This document shows, piece after piece, positions 23,141-36,659 of a stretch of DNA of 64,000 nucleotides; the first letter of the stretch is position 1; each line of letters opens with the position of its first letter. Origin of the DNA: Caprimulgus europaeus (lineage: Eukaryota; Chordata; Aves; Caprimulgiformes; Caprimulgidae); the NCBI GenBank assembly GCA_907165065.1, contig OU015539.1, positions 12,422,816 to 12,486,815 on the forward strand, read 5' to 3'. The notes beneath the pieces are model-generated. The model worked only from the letters and a program-made list of their open reading frames with translations. It was not told the origin of the DNA and did no database searches. The translations under genes were made by a program, and so were the position numbers.

Positions 23141-26100
23141 ACAGTGAATGGTAGTAGTCAAGCGGATTTAATTTGTTTTTTAAAAAACTTTTAATATGAG
23201 ACCCAGTCCTCACCTATACTGAGAACAAGCAGAGAGAGATGTGCAGAAACTGTGGTAAGGTTATTACAGTTCAGCCTTCAAAATTGGTGACATTCTGTTT
23301 TTAATCTTTGTGTCAATCCACACATTAAAATTATACTGATTTTTTTCCTTAATAACAGAAGAGAGTTTGCGCATAAGCCAGTTGATTCCTAAAATCCATC
23401 TGTTCAGACCAGTATGTTATGCTCTGTAAATCGGGAAACTCATGAAAAATGAAAAGTGGTGTTATCATATTAGAGAATTTTGCTCTTTTCAGCAATACAT
23501 ATATAATGCCAGTTCCCATAATCGACTAGACTTTTCCCTGTACTTTCAGAAGCCTGCAGGCTAAATGGAAGTGAATGCCGTGGGCATTATGGTCTTGATT
23601 ATATGGTGTATCTATTTTCATATCCTGGATGTCTGACCATAGCCTCTGGGCATCTGTAACAGAGGAGCAGGTCTACTAACTCATGCATTTGTTACTTGTA
23701 TCTATAGCTGCACTTTATAATGGTTTGGAGCACTTCTGCTGTTAAAACTGCTGTAAGAACTGTTTTGAGTGAGTCACTCTGGATAATTTTATTCTGGCTA
23801 TTAGGTTTCACAGGTACAGCTCCTCATTAGAACCCAACTATTCTTCCCTGAGACTGCCATGCTTTCCAAGTTCTGTTTTCATTCCTTTTTTCACTCCTGT
23901 TCCTCTAATAATAGATGTCCCCATGGGCACCTAAAAGCTTACACAAGCTTGAGTCACTCAGAACAATGTTTCTGTATTAGGTTTCTGTGATGAGAATGTG
24001 GGGTGTCACGCAGAAACAATAAAGTATGTTTTTATAGAAGACTAAATTGGAGGTTAAGGGACAATGATGAAGTATAGGGAATTTGTGTTTTACTTTGTCA
24101 GTCTTCTGCAAAATTGTATCTTGCTTTTCATTCTAAACTCAATGTGTCTTTTGTTGGGTGGGAAAAAAGTAAAAAGTAATTTTTTTTTTAATTAAATGCA
24201 ATAGGTTGTTTCTGGAGTTTTGACTTCTTGCTTAGTACTTGAATTTACCTATGTGAATATATATTTATCAAAGTGCAAAAGAAAATATTTTTCCTCTACT
24301 TCCTGGGGAAAAATCGTGGTAGTGCTAATAGGAGCTAACCAGAGAAGTCACAGAAACTCATAGTAAGAAAACAGAGCAGTCTTTAAAATTTTGTGAGGTG
24401 GCTTGCTTTCCTGTCTTGAAAATCCTCTTTACTCGCTGTCTTCTCCTGCACCTTATACCTGAAGTAATTCTGTGGCTTCTCAATAAATTCCTTCCTCCAG
24501 AGCACTGTGGAGCCCGGCTATTGTTAGTGTCCCCAGGGTATAGATACAGCAAAGTGCTCTCTGGGGTCATGATTACTTGAAATTTTCATTGAGGATCCTG
24601 TGCCCAAAAATCTGTGCCTTGAGACTGTGGTACGAAAATATATTTAAACAACATTTGAGAGTGATGGTATTGGTGTGGGTTTTTTGTTGTTTTTAAATTG
24701 TGGGATATTTTTTAATAGAGATTTAGCCTGAGTAGTAGTAATTTTAAATAAATGCATTTCTTTGTGGTGGCTTGAGGCTATGTGACCTATGTGGCTTGCT
24801 TTATCTGGTTTGGTGTGCTGTTCTCCTGCATGGAAGCAGGTCATGGTGTCTGCATTTGCACACATTGAAGATCCAGTCCTCTTGGCCGGCTGTGCAGAAG
24901 AATAACTTTCTCTGCCTGTGCTTTTGCAGTGGTGGTGCTGCTTGGCACGTGCATATCCAGGCAATATGATTCCTTTTAAGACTTTCTGTTAGTCTGGAAT
25001 TTCTGCTCCTGATTCCTGGTTGGTGTCATGTAACTTGCCCACCCAGTTCAAGTGGGGAACCAGACTACTCCAAAGGCGAGGCACGAGACATGCTTTCTCT
25101 AGCCTTGGAGAAGATGGTTCTGTCTTGACTAACAGACCTACCCAATTTTCCTACACGATGATGAAGGCTTGGGAGACTCATTAAAAAAATGAGTGAAAAA
25201 GCTGAGAACAGGATTATTAGGTAAAGATGAGGGATATAAAGTTGTGTGGTGAAAGCCCTACAAGTATCCCCTGCCAGTACCTGAAATCTTGTGTGTGTCT
25301 GAGTGGGAGCAGTTAGACCGGAGGTGGTACATGCACAGAAAAGGCCATCTTTGCACTGGAGTGATCCTGGTTTCAAAACGCAGCGAAAAAATATCTGCTG
25401 TTCCCATTTCACAGAAAGGAGCAAGAGAGAGATGAAGTGTTTAGCTTGAGGATGACAAAGGAGCATATGATAAAGTAGGAAACAGAACTTGAAGCTTTTG
25501 TGTTCTAGTCAGCATTTGAAAGGAGAACCAGTTTTTAAGAGGCACATGTCCTGAATACTGTCAGTAACAGTGTTTAGCATTGTAGCTTGGAGCCCCATTT
25601 CAATATTACAGAATAGGACTCGCTATTCTCTTGTGAAAATGACCTGGATTTATATCACCAGTAGTAAAACACTGTTGCAGTGAAGGGCTGTGAAGATGGG
25701 GGAGGGAGTATGAAACTAAAAATAAGAAATATGTACAGTACATAATTCTAACAATGTTATCTGAAAGACAGTAAAAATAGACTCAATTAGATATTGTCAG
25801 AGCTTTTTTCTACATGCAGCTGCCTAGCCAAATATGACAATTTTTCAACAATATAAAAGTTCTTACACAATGCATGATACATTGTACTGAATTCATTAAC
25901 ACTTTGCTACCTTAAACATCGTTGTAAAGAAGGAAAATAATGTAAGGGAAGCTTGTCATTTTTTGTTGTTGTTCCTTTTGTTTCTGTGACATGTTTGGAA
26001 TTGCATGCCTGCGAGAGTTTTGTGATCTAAATTTAATGATCCTAAAAGGGATTTAGTAAGATATTGTTCTTTTCTCCTGCAGACATCCCTAGGCTGAGTG

Positions 26101-28059
26101 CTACATGAAAAGTGTGACTCAATTATACAAAAAAGTAATTTATCTTTAAAAATAAAAAGCCTTTTCATGCAGAATTTCCACAGGGACATAGCTTTAGTGT
26201 AGAGCTTTCCTAGCTCTGCTTTGCAACAGTATAATTCCTATAGAAGGAGAATTTGCATACAGTATGCAGAATGTCTATGTGCACATGTGTACCCCCCCTT
26301 TCATGAATAAAGACATACTGACAGTCAATACATTTGGCTTTGATTTGGCATTGTGATATACAGATCTGCTCTCATTCAGTGTTGTTAATTTACAGAATTA
26401 ATAGAGTGGACAGTTGGTCACAGTGCAGATATTAGAACTTTAAAATTCAGATCTTCAGCAGTATTAACCTGCATTTGGCTGAAATGTTGGGTCTGGTTCT
26501 AATCCTTGTTTAACAAACCAGCTCTTTTAGCTACCATTTTTTTACAGAGTACTATGTTTGAGATAGAAATTTTTCAAAATTATTTGGGTTATATTGGAGT
26601 TAAAAGTAGGAATAACATGTTGATCATATAAAGGAGAAAACATATTGCTTTGGCCGTGCTGTTGGCTTTAAGAATATTTTTTTGGGGATATGATGTGCTC
26701 TGTCATGGACATACGGCTTGACCATCTCACTTGAACTACAGAGAAAGCGTCTGGGAATGAAGGAAATTGTTCCAGAAATTAGGGAAAACCTGTATTGTTT
26801 GAGTGTCATAGAAAAAGCATACCACACTGAATATTCATGCCTATAGGTATAAGAAAATTAACTCTATCCCAGTCAAACCCAGTACAGCATATGCCTGACT
26901 TAGGAAAAAGTTAGTTTATGCTATGCCATGGCAGAAAGACACAGTAAGTTTGTTGTTGTGGTTTGTTTTTTGTTAGGTTTTTTTTTTGTAAGGTGTAAAG
27001 GGACCCTTTAAACTTGGTCACTTTCTGAAGAAGCTTAATGAGTTTATTCTTCTTACCATTCTAGACTGTGCAATGATTACTTCAGTTCCAGCTGACCCGA
27101 GAGTATGCTTCTGTCTTCAACTGGAACTTTTTAACAAAGTCTGTAATTACAATTAAATTTAAACCACATACAGTTGTATGTGCATGCTAGTAAAATATTT
27201 CTGTTGCACTTATCTGTATATGAAGTGTAGAAGAGCCTTAAAAAACCTACCCAACTGAAAAATCCCCAAGAACTTAATGGATGTTTTGCAGTGTATTAAC
27301 TTGAATTTTTCAGCCCGTGTGGGGTTTGTCCAGTTTTACTTAGTCTGACAGGCACCAGTACAGACTGAGTTGTGTCTCTGCATCAGACCATGTAAGCTTG
27401 GTTCATAGCGCTTTGCTGGGCTGAATATCTCTGCTCTAGTGTTGCTGTGTGCCCACGGCAGACAGCTAAAACCTGCTTATAGCTGCTGAGGATCTTGTCT
27501 GATATGGCATTCTTGGGTAATATTTTTGGTAATTCTTTGCTAATACTGAGTAGACTTCGTGACAGCGCTCTTCGGAGGGTAAAACAGCAACATAATTGAA
27601 AGGATGTGTTACTAAATCACATAAATTATGTGTAGCCATTTCTAATTTGTGAATATTACCCCCTTTATTTAGGGGTACAAGGCCAAATATCTTTGATTTC
27701 AACAGAAGTAATTCCATTTTGCCAGTCAGCCTTGGTAGTTGATTTGTTTACTTTATGAGCAAGAGGGAATGGGGTACTAAATTCTGCTAATGTTTGTTAA
27801 GGCACCCTACTACTTTTCATAGCATTGCTATGGACTGTTAAACAGTTGAAGGATTTCTGTTACAGAGAATTTTAGGTTTGAGTGGTGGATCAGTCCCTCA
27901 TCTTAGTTGTGAAAGTGTCCATTTATTAGACCTCTTCAAAATCCTTTCAGATGAAAGATGCTAGTAGAGGTAACATAATAGGTACATGCAAGATTGTCGT
28001 CATTAATAAATATTGAAGAAAAAAAAGCTCTCTGTGAATGATGTAAGATAACACCAATG
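23141..28059. other. non-coding DNA, nothing recognised
   Basis: Five kilobases of AT-rich sequence. A 133-codon minus frame (25065-25466) and a 106-codon minus frame (24644-24964) have no recognisable domains. G/T-rich tracts occur near 24675-24696 and 26954-26990. No exon, RNA gene or mobile element recognised. Confidence 0.5.
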
Positions 28060-28520
28060 ACTACTTAATCTGCTTTTTTAATTGAATTTTAGCTTAAAGA
28101 GGGGAACTTTTCTTCTTGTTTGAAAAATTGAAATAGAAAAATGAATATTGAAATGTATTGGCTTGGGATTTTCAATGCAGTTTAAATAACTAATTAAGAA
28201 AAAGTTGCAGGGAGGGAAAACATTAAAATATGCGATAATTTATTTTTAATAAGCGTGAAAGAGATTATTTTAATTACCACATTTTAAAAAAATACAGGGT
28301 AAATAAAATGCCTTAAATTGTCATTCATAGAGATTTGGAATTCAAGTGTAGAGATTAAAGCCTTTTATTAGCAGATGTAGACAAAAGACTTAATGAATAA
28401 TCAACACAGAAATTAGCTGAGATGACAGAAACCCCTGTGCTACATATTTTTTCCTTTGTTTCCCATGCTCAATGACTTGTTTCACTTCGTTGCTTTTTAG
28501 AATGAGCTGTTAGCCAGGTG
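28060..28520. promoter_or_regulatory. candidate conserved non-coding element
   Basis: AT-rich but complex sequence with many homeodomain-type cores (TAATTAAG, TTTAATTACC, ATTAGC, TTAATGAATAATC) and no simple repeats beyond short A/T runs. The texture resembles vertebrate developmental enhancers. This is a judgement from composition only. Confidence 0.22.
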
Positions 28521-31500
28521 AGGTTTCATGGTATCTTCTATATCAGTATTTCCTTTTTATGAAGCTTTAAAACTGCTTTTAAATACCCCTCCTTGCCTTT
28601 AGAATAACAGCTACCTGGTTGACCTCTTCTGCTGCACCAGGGCTTAATGCTGGTAGATGCTAGTCCATATAATTTTTTTGCACTGAATTTCCAGTTGCCC
28701 AGGTTTCCATTGAAATCTTTGTAAGCAACATTGCCAAAATCACCTAACGCCAACCAAGCTTTGGCAAGGGCTGCACACCCTGGCTGGAGTTAATATTTTA
28801 TATTACTGCGTAAATTTGGGATCCAAGTGCTCCCTATTTATCCTGCAACTTTTCCAGAGGGGTTTTGAGAAGCCACCCGCTCTCTGTCAGTGTATGAACT
28901 CAGTTCTCTGACAGACAACCGGGGTGTCTCTTGGAGAGCTGCATATGGTAGTGAAGATTTCTCCCTTTTGATGTAACAAATGCAGTGCAGAAGCACAGCA
29001 CAACTGAGCGGTATTTGCTGTGTTATGTCAAGTGGAGGTAAGGTTTGCTTTTCTGTGTAAGCACGTGCCTTTCATTGACTTGCTCAAAAAGGTCTAAATG
29101 ATATGCACTCTGTTATTCACTTCATCTTTATCCAAAAGCAGAGTCTGACCCTGAAGTGCAGTATTTGTCCTGGTTGTTATAAGGTTGTAAGCTCATTGTG
29201 CCTGTGCTTTAGTTCAGTCTTAGGGCTGCTGAGCCAACAAGCACAGAAAGAGCTGTACTTTGGCATTATCCCAGAGTGTTGGAGGTCGTGAGCCAAAAAC
29301 CCTAGGAAAGCCTTTCAAGCTTTCCCGTCAGCCCGGTGTGCTGGAGTTCAGAGCTGGTGATCTCACCTGGAACTGGGCAGCAGCAGAAGTTGAGGGGCAG
29401 CTGTTTCCAGAGGAGGAAGCATACAAGTGCTCCAAATCTTCCAGCAGCAGGGGAAGCTGTCCTGCTGAGCAGGAAAACAAGTAATCTTTTGCCTCTAGTT
29501 TTCCTGAGAACTATTTGTTTTCCTCCTCAGTTCTTGTCTTACACATTTGGTTTTCCTGTTTCTTTAAGGGCGGGAGAAGATATGCCGGGAAACCTCTGTC
29601 TGTAAGCTGGAATAGCTCTGTTGCATCTCCCTCTCATTTTAGCACTCCAGATCTTCTTCTGAGTGGAGAAAAATAATCTGTGAGGTCACTGGCAGTTTCT
29701 CTGTTTCGTAAGGAAGCATTAAAGATGGGAGGATTTGGCCCAGAGGTAACTCAAAGCACTCAAGTGCTGCCAGGACTTAATTCCTTGTGAACTCTGACCT
29801 GGAATGAATACAATTTATGTGCTACTGTTCCTCTATAATTTAGCTTCCCTTTTTCCTGTGTGGGTTTTTTCTCCCTCATTCGTTTCTTTTAAACCTGGCT
29901 GGATGCTTTACCCTTTATAACTCTTATCCCTGCAAGGAAGAGACTCTCGCCGTTTTTACAGGCCTCTTAAGACTCCAGCTAAAAGGTACTGGAGATTTGG
30001 CCTCGCTTGCGTTAGTAATGTTGCCATGTTTGGATCCAAAGGCCTGCAGTCCAAATCCCCCCAGTAGAGTTAGATTCCTCACAAAGTAAAAAGACACTCC
30101 TCGGATTAAAGAAACCAATTGAACAGTGCTGTGTAGAGCACTAATGTGCTACAAGGGTACTCGGTTCTGTAGCAGGGATTGCGGTGTGCTGCTAGGGGAC
30201 TTCTCAGGCACTGTTACTTAGAAATTACATGGAGCTACACCAGCACTGGGACTTGTAGATTTGCATTCACTGTGCAGCTTCATTAACAATTTTAACTGGG
30301 ACATATTTAGACTACTCAAGCTGCTTCTGTGGGATTGATTATTTTGTCTTGTCCTTAGAAAACAGCTTATCCTTGTGAAAATAACATATAAATTGTACTA
30401 TTATATTTAGTGCTGCAAGCTTTGCTGTTGCCATTTTCCTTTTGAAACGGTGGAATTTATGACAAAGAATGCCTTCTGCATTAAAATCCACCATTGTAAG
30501 AAGATATTCTGTGCCTTTTTCCATTCTCTCAGTGAGTTCTGTGGACCTCTGTCATTAGCATGGTTGTTGCCTAGTGAATAAAGAAAGGGAGGAAGGATAT
30601 TTCAGTGACTAAGACACAAGATGCTTAAGACTTGACACCTGATCCAGGGAAAATCATTAAATCCCTGTGTACCTCCATCCTATAAAGCACATGTAGTAAT
30701 GTCTGCTCACCTCTGAAGCACTGTGTGTGCCTTAATTTTTTGAAGGATATTTAATATCTCCTATGGAAACTTTTATAGAAATTAAAGTACTGTTCTCATG
30801 ACCACAGGTGTTTTGTGGCTTTCTGGTTGTGCAATCTGCTGCAGAACTGTTGTCTTTATAGGGTCCTGAAACTCTGATTTAGTTGTCAGTGTTGAACTGG
30901 GGAAGGGGGGGGGGAAGTGTAAATATTTCCTTTCCTAGTAGTCAAGTGTCCAGAACAATATCTCTCACAGGCTGTTTTGTATCCATCAGACTGGCACTGT
31001 TGAGCCTGAAGCCTAAGGACTGCAGGTTTTGTTATAATTACAGCAATTTACAATTATTTCAGGAATATCTGCAACATACACATACATTGATCCTTCTCTT
31101 TCTGTCCTTAGGAATGGCAATATTAAGTGTCACAAGCTGTAGATACTTAGATCTTCTCCACAGAAGTACATGAAAATAATAAAAGTATACAGGCAAGGTA
31201 TAACGCTTTAAATGGAACTAGAAAACACAGGAGCAAATAAATTTTCTGTATTATTCCATTCACTTCATTTTACATTGTAAAGATCCAGCTTATCTGAAAT
31301 TAAATAAAGCTGCCACAGCATTTTTAGTCCATGATGGCATTTGAGACTTAATTTCTCCTGTGGAAGCACTGTTCATTTCTGTGGAATTCTGCAGGTGCTA
31401 TATGTTTGTACCGCTTGAGATCCAGGTCTTAGATTTTGAGATGTTCAGTACATTCAGTTCCACGTAAAGCCTAGAGTAAGCAATCTGTCAGCTAAAGAAT

Positions 31501-32079
31501 ATGCCTCCCCAGTTCATCCTTTTCCAAGTTTCTTATGTGTATGTTTAAAAAAAAAAAAAGACAAACCTAAATACTATTTGCTCTCTTTTATTGCTTTCTG
31601 TGAGTAGCAGGAAATTATCACACTTGATTACAGCTCAGCCTTCATAGGGAAGGCAAGGAAGAGCAAACCACACAGCAGAGCGTAAGGCAACTTAGAGTAG
31701 AACAGTGATGAAAATACATCACAATACCACGTTGCTTTTTAGCAGCTTCCTTGAGAAAAAGAAACCGAGTTATTTCCAAGGACTTTTGAACAAGTGTTTT
31801 GGGCTCCTTGTATTGCTTGTGCATTTTGGCATAATTCAGTGTTCTGGAAATGTGTTTTGGAGTTGCACAAAAGCTCTGACTGAATAAGATAGTCTGGGGA
31901 TTAAGTTGTGACTTTGCCTCTTCATTGGGAGTGACCAGCTTTCCTGATCCTTCAGACTGTAATGTTCATTATCCTGATTGAGGACTGGAGGAGCCACTGG
32001 CATTTTTTACTCTCCTACATTTGAATGAGAAGTGTATGTGTGTTCATGTTTTTGTGTTTTGGGTTTTGTTTTTTTCCTC
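28521..32079. other. non-coding DNA, nothing recognised
   Basis: No exon recognised. A somewhat more GC-balanced patch at 29260-29480 has overlapping 74- and 89-codon plus frames that read as no known protein. A G10 run lies at 30905-30914 within a GGGGAAG-rich stretch, and an A13 tract at 31547-31559. Confidence 0.5.
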
Positions 32080-32099
32080 TTGTTTGTTTGTTTGTTTGG
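32080..32099 (+). repeat. (TTTG)n microsatellite
   Basis: Four to five TTTG units inside a longer T/G-rich stretch that runs from about 32050 to 32108. Confidence 0.9.
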
Positions 32100-32319
32100 T
32101 TTTTTTTAAATTACCCATAGTGTGTATCATGGACCAAGTAAGGTACATTTGTAGCCACTAAGAAATCACTGAAGACTTTTCCTCTCTGCCTTTGAATCCA
32201 CCTATTTTATTTCGCTTTCCCCAGTTGCTGGAATTGATTACCTTTAACCCTTTACTCTGTTGTTATGCACTGTAGGTGAGCTTCCCTGTCACAGAAGGCT
32301 TAACAGTAATTCTTATCTG

Positions 32320-32760
32320 GTTATGAGCTTTGACGTCATAAGAAATGTGATCATTTAATGTTGTTTTTTAAAAAACAAATGCAGTGTTCCCTGGCCAACT
32401 CATTTGCTGTGCGGTGGATTTTGGACAGTACTAAACTTTTTGCAAGAATCGCACTGTTGAACCACTTTAAAACACGATTAAGAGCAGCCAGTTAGTTTCT
32501 GAAGAAATACCTGTTTGTGATTTTTGAGAAAACATCCACTGGTTATTTTCTTTAATATGTTTAAGTGGTGCCAATTTTCCTACGTGCTGGAAGAACTGCC
32601 GTCTGCGTTTCTGCTGGTTGCCATTGGGTGGTGCCAGGCAATCAGTATATACGCCACGAGACAATGGTTTCTTTTTGTGCTTATTAAAAATCAAACGAGC
32701 TTTAAAATCTTTTCTCAAATAATTTACAGTGCAAATAAACGAAGCAACCAGTGCAAATAG
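32320..32760. promoter_or_regulatory. candidate regulatory block with full CRE
   Basis: A palindromic cAMP-response element TGACGTCA occurs at 32331-32338, notable because CpG is rare here. A GATA-type core (TTATCT) lies about 20 bp to its left and ATTTAATG to its right. The sequence then continues as mixed, non-repetitive DNA with overlapping frames of 78-83 codons on both strands, a pattern often seen in constrained non-coding DNA. Function and conservation are inferred, not shown. Confidence 0.25.
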
Positions 32761-34489
32761 TTACTTTGATGCTTTTTTTTTATACTTAACATAAAGGAAG
32801 GGTCTCTAATGCATACTTCTTCGTGTGTGCCTGTTTGCGTGTGTTTATGTATGTATATGCATACGTGTATCTGTGCGTGTGTATATAAAGTTTGACCTGA
32901 AATGTGGTTTTGCCCTTAGGATATTGATGCTTGTTTTTGATCACGTTGTACTAATGTGGCTTAATTAATTGCCCTTTTAACACCTCTGCTAATGTTCAGG
33001 CTTTTTTTGCTTGTATTACAAACCTGGTGTTAGAGCTGAGTGGAGACAAATAATAGATTTCCAACTTTAGAGAAACAGTATCTATTTAATGTATGTTTAA
33101 GGAAGACTAATTTACTGCCTTAGCTCACAATTGAGTGCCTAACAAGAGCAATGAAATATTAATATTTTAAAATCATATTTTAAATATTTCCTGTCTACCT
33201 GGTTAAAAAAAATATGTCAATGATATAGATGTATCAATTTATTCTTTGAGCTATCTAACTCAGTTTCTAAAGTACTTGGTTTATAATAACTGAGCAGGGA
33301 AAAAATTAGGACTATGGTTAATGAGAGGGAGATACAAATGTTTATTGAATATCACATTCTAATAGGCTACTGTCTGAGTAAAAATATAATAGTTGGGAAT
33401 AAAAAAATATTGGCAATTGATTACGTGGATTAGGACAGTCTAAAACACTTGATTTCACATTTCTGTTTATATTTACTTTTAATAAAGGGGTTGAAGGTTT
33501 ATGTTTATAAAGCCATATGGGGGGGTGGGAATTAACGTTCACAACTCATTTGCTCTTGAACACCTTTTGTTAATGTACAAAATGAAATGCAGCATGTGGC
33601 TTCGCAACTGAACAAGCTAAAATTAAAGATGATTTGTTAAACTTATAGAGCTTGTGAGTTACATGGAGCAAAACAGTAATTCTTCTGACAAATTTTAGAT
33701 TATGCTCTTTTCTCTTCTAGACAGTGGTAACCTAAAACAACAACATAAAAACCCCACAAACCCCACCCTGACAGCAACAATTTAAAAAAAGCTCACCCCA
33801 CAATCCTTCTTTCTTTTGAATTTAAAAATAAAATTAGCCTAAGCATAACCTAACAAGTGACTTGAATAATTTCAAATTCACAAGAATAACTTTGGAGGAT
33901 TGGTGTAAATAACCAACAACAGCCTAACAACTTGAATCCTTTGTGATTCAAACTTCTTACCATATTAACTTTCCCCTCAGTCAATGGGAGCAAGACCCAC
34001 TTGAATCGAAGATGATGCCCTGAAAAAGCCTCTAAAATATTTGTAATAATTCAGATAGTGATTACCCTGTCTGGACCTTTTACTCCTTGCTAGACTTTCA
34101 TTTAAATGTTGGACCTATTCTCAGACCATAAATCAGTGGCAAACGTGCACATTCGGACTCTCAGAAGTTTTACTTTGAGAATGTTTTCTCTGAGCATTCC
34201 AAAACATTGAAATCCTGGAATGGTGGGGGGGAGGTTGGGGGGACACACACACGCAGGAATCAAGTCAAAGGTAAAAGCAAAAATTATTTATGGAGCATTT
34301 TATCTTTAATCCTAAAACTGAGAGTACTAATAGCAGCAGTGGTGAGCTTAGCTGATTCTGGTGGCTAATGCTTTTCATGAAGTCAAATTTGATTGACATT
34401 TCATCGTAAATTTCTATTCCTCATAACAAATATTTCTTTTCCTCTATTTGTAAGTGCTTTTTTAAGATGCTTCCTTTAAAACAATGTAA
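32761..34489. other. non-coding DNA with degenerate TG and AC/G tracts
   Basis: A degenerate TG/TA alternating stretch runs 32822-32888. An A/C-rich low-complexity patch lies at 33730-33768. G runs occur at 33519-33525 and 34225-34242, the latter followed by ACACACACACGC. No exon recognised. Confidence 0.6.
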
Positions 34490-34900
34490 CAGTCATTTGC
34501 AGCTTTTATGGCATCTAAATGTATGCCGTTATGCTGGCTTGGTTCTACTGACATTTTAACATTGTTAATAATCACTGCCCATTTGTGTGTGCTGTGTAAA
34601 GGCATAATGTGCTTTTATATAAAACGCTGTTATGTGGGCTCATTATCTTGTGCGGCAGCAGTTATAATGAAAATTAAACAATTGCAAACTTGCTTTGCCA
34701 AGTGTTTTTTAAATACGTTTAACCAAGCTGATTCACAGCTCCTACCTGATTCTGTGGGGTTCTATATCAAAGCTGTTGGAAGTTGCATGCATAAATTCCT
34801 TCATGCAATCATGAGAGCTATGCGCCGTATGCTTTTCAGTGCTCTGCTAAAACTGATCGGGCTATGCTTGTTACACAGGCTAGATCCTACCAGGGCATGA
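34490..34900. promoter_or_regulatory. candidate conserved non-coding element (overlaps 130-codon frame)
   Basis: A block of balanced, non-repetitive sequence open for 130 codons on the plus strand (34508-34900). The translation is rich in Cys, Leu and Met, with no domain that I recognise, no signal of a spliced coding exon and no obvious codon bias. The DNA contains TTATAATG, AATTAAACAATTG and CATAATG-type homeodomain and SOX-like cores. I therefore favour a constrained non-coding element over a gene. A small coding exon is the alternative. Confidence 0.28.
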
Positions 34901-36659
34901 AATAAGTGTAAACCTTTAAAACTAGTCTCTGTGGTATTGATAGTTAAATGGAGTTTACAAATGACCTTTTACTTGCAGGTAGCTGTAGAGGTACTAGATC
35001 TACAATCTGTAAGCTACTCCTGCTGTTTTACTAAACACTCAAACACTGGCTATATACAGTTGTGTGATTAAAAATTGACAAAGTAGTTGCACTTCTCAAG
35101 CTAAAAGATTGAGAATGTAAATATGGCCTATTCAGGTTTTTGTTTATAGACTGCAAGGTTTTAGTAACAGTTTACATAGTGGACATAGGTGGGGGTTTTT
35201 TTATAACTTAAAATTATTTTAACAATAACTGCTATAATAATAAAGTCAGTGAATGATGAGAAGTCTGGGTAGGCTTCTCCATGGTGTCTGCATTTAGCAG
35301 AGTCACTCTAGCTGAGGATCTGGCCATTTGAAGTTCACTTTTAAAATGCCTGTTGCCAAGCACCCTTTCAAAGCTGAGCTAACCAGTGCAGTTTGTGAAG
35401 TATTTTCAGACATGCTTCCCTTCTGTTAGGATACGAGATGGTCCTTGTAGGAGTGTATTCAACTGCTGCTCTGACTTTTATTTTAATGCAGCACTTAGAT
35501 GCAGATTGTTCCAGTACTGCAGTAGTTAGGGAAAACAAATTTACTTTTTTTTTTTTTTTGCACATGTTTAATTTTGAAAGCTACTAAGGCATGAAACAAT
35601 AATTCAGAGAGGCTCTGCTTCAAATTACCTTTCTTCATTAAAAAATAAAATAACCAGGAGGTCTAGCACATTATGTCACTAAGTCACACAGTAAGAGGGA
35701 CCATCAAAGAATGGTGGGAATTATCACAGCAGCTTGATCCTTGTTAGAAGCATTTACCTCATGACCCTTTCATTTGCCTACTGCCACTTTAGTTTAAGAG
35801 TGACAACGCTGTATAGCCCTCTGCACTTTCCACCCCCCCGCCCCCTTCCCTTCTCACCAGATGCCTTTGTAAAGCAGCCTGGTGAAGCAGTGAACAAAAC
35901 CTTGTGGGATAAGTCTGACACTGGAAGTTAATGATTATCAGTCGAAACAAAACACTTGTTTACATGTTGTAGTCATTAGAGGTTCCAGTCAGTCATACCT
36001 CGGCTGGGATTCCTGCCAAATGTTTTGAGGGTTCTTTCACAAGCTGTGCAGTTTTGTAAATACAAAAGCACTCTTATTAAGCCTTTTTAGTATTAGACTG
36101 TGCAATTAAGATTACAGCTAATTAGATTCCTTTATTTGGAGTAGAATGGTCCAAGATACACACACAACTTTCTTAGCCACAGGATGCCATCAGATCTCTA
36201 TTTGGGTGTTATATCAGAGATCAATGACTAAGAGAAACTCTTTTTGTATTGTGCACACTTTCTCTTTATTAAAAATTGCTCTCTAAACTTGGGGCAGTAT
36301 GGATTTTTCCTCACCTTACTGTCAGCACCTCTGTTGCAGCCATAAAACTTTCTTTTTTGATTAGCATGTCTCAATTTGCTGGAAACACTTTACTTACATC
36401 TCTTTTAGTATTGCTGGCTTTTCATTTCAGCCTTATTACAACTAGGATTAAGGAGGTGATTTGACTATGAAGGAATTTAGGAAAATTTCCAGTAAGCTAA
36501 GGATGATTTTACGTTAACTACAGGATAACAGAGTTGTAGAAATGAATGTTTCTTTTAACACCTGTGAATTAGTCCATACCTGAATAAATAAATGATTCCT
36601 TTGGTATTTGAAGTTGGTATAAAAGAACTCAAATCCCACCATTTTCTTGTAAACACTTA
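34901..36659. other. non-coding DNA, nothing recognised
   Basis: AT-rich sequence with a T15 tract at 35545-35559 and a C-rich patch (CACCCCCCCGCCCCC) at about 35829-35844. Short frames only. No exon recognised. Confidence 0.5.

Noticed and set aside
25065-25466. 133-codon minus-strand open frame with hydrophobic stretches
   Set aside because: The hydrophobic parts come from T-rich DNA read as Leu, Phe and Ile; no recognisable family and no supporting signals.
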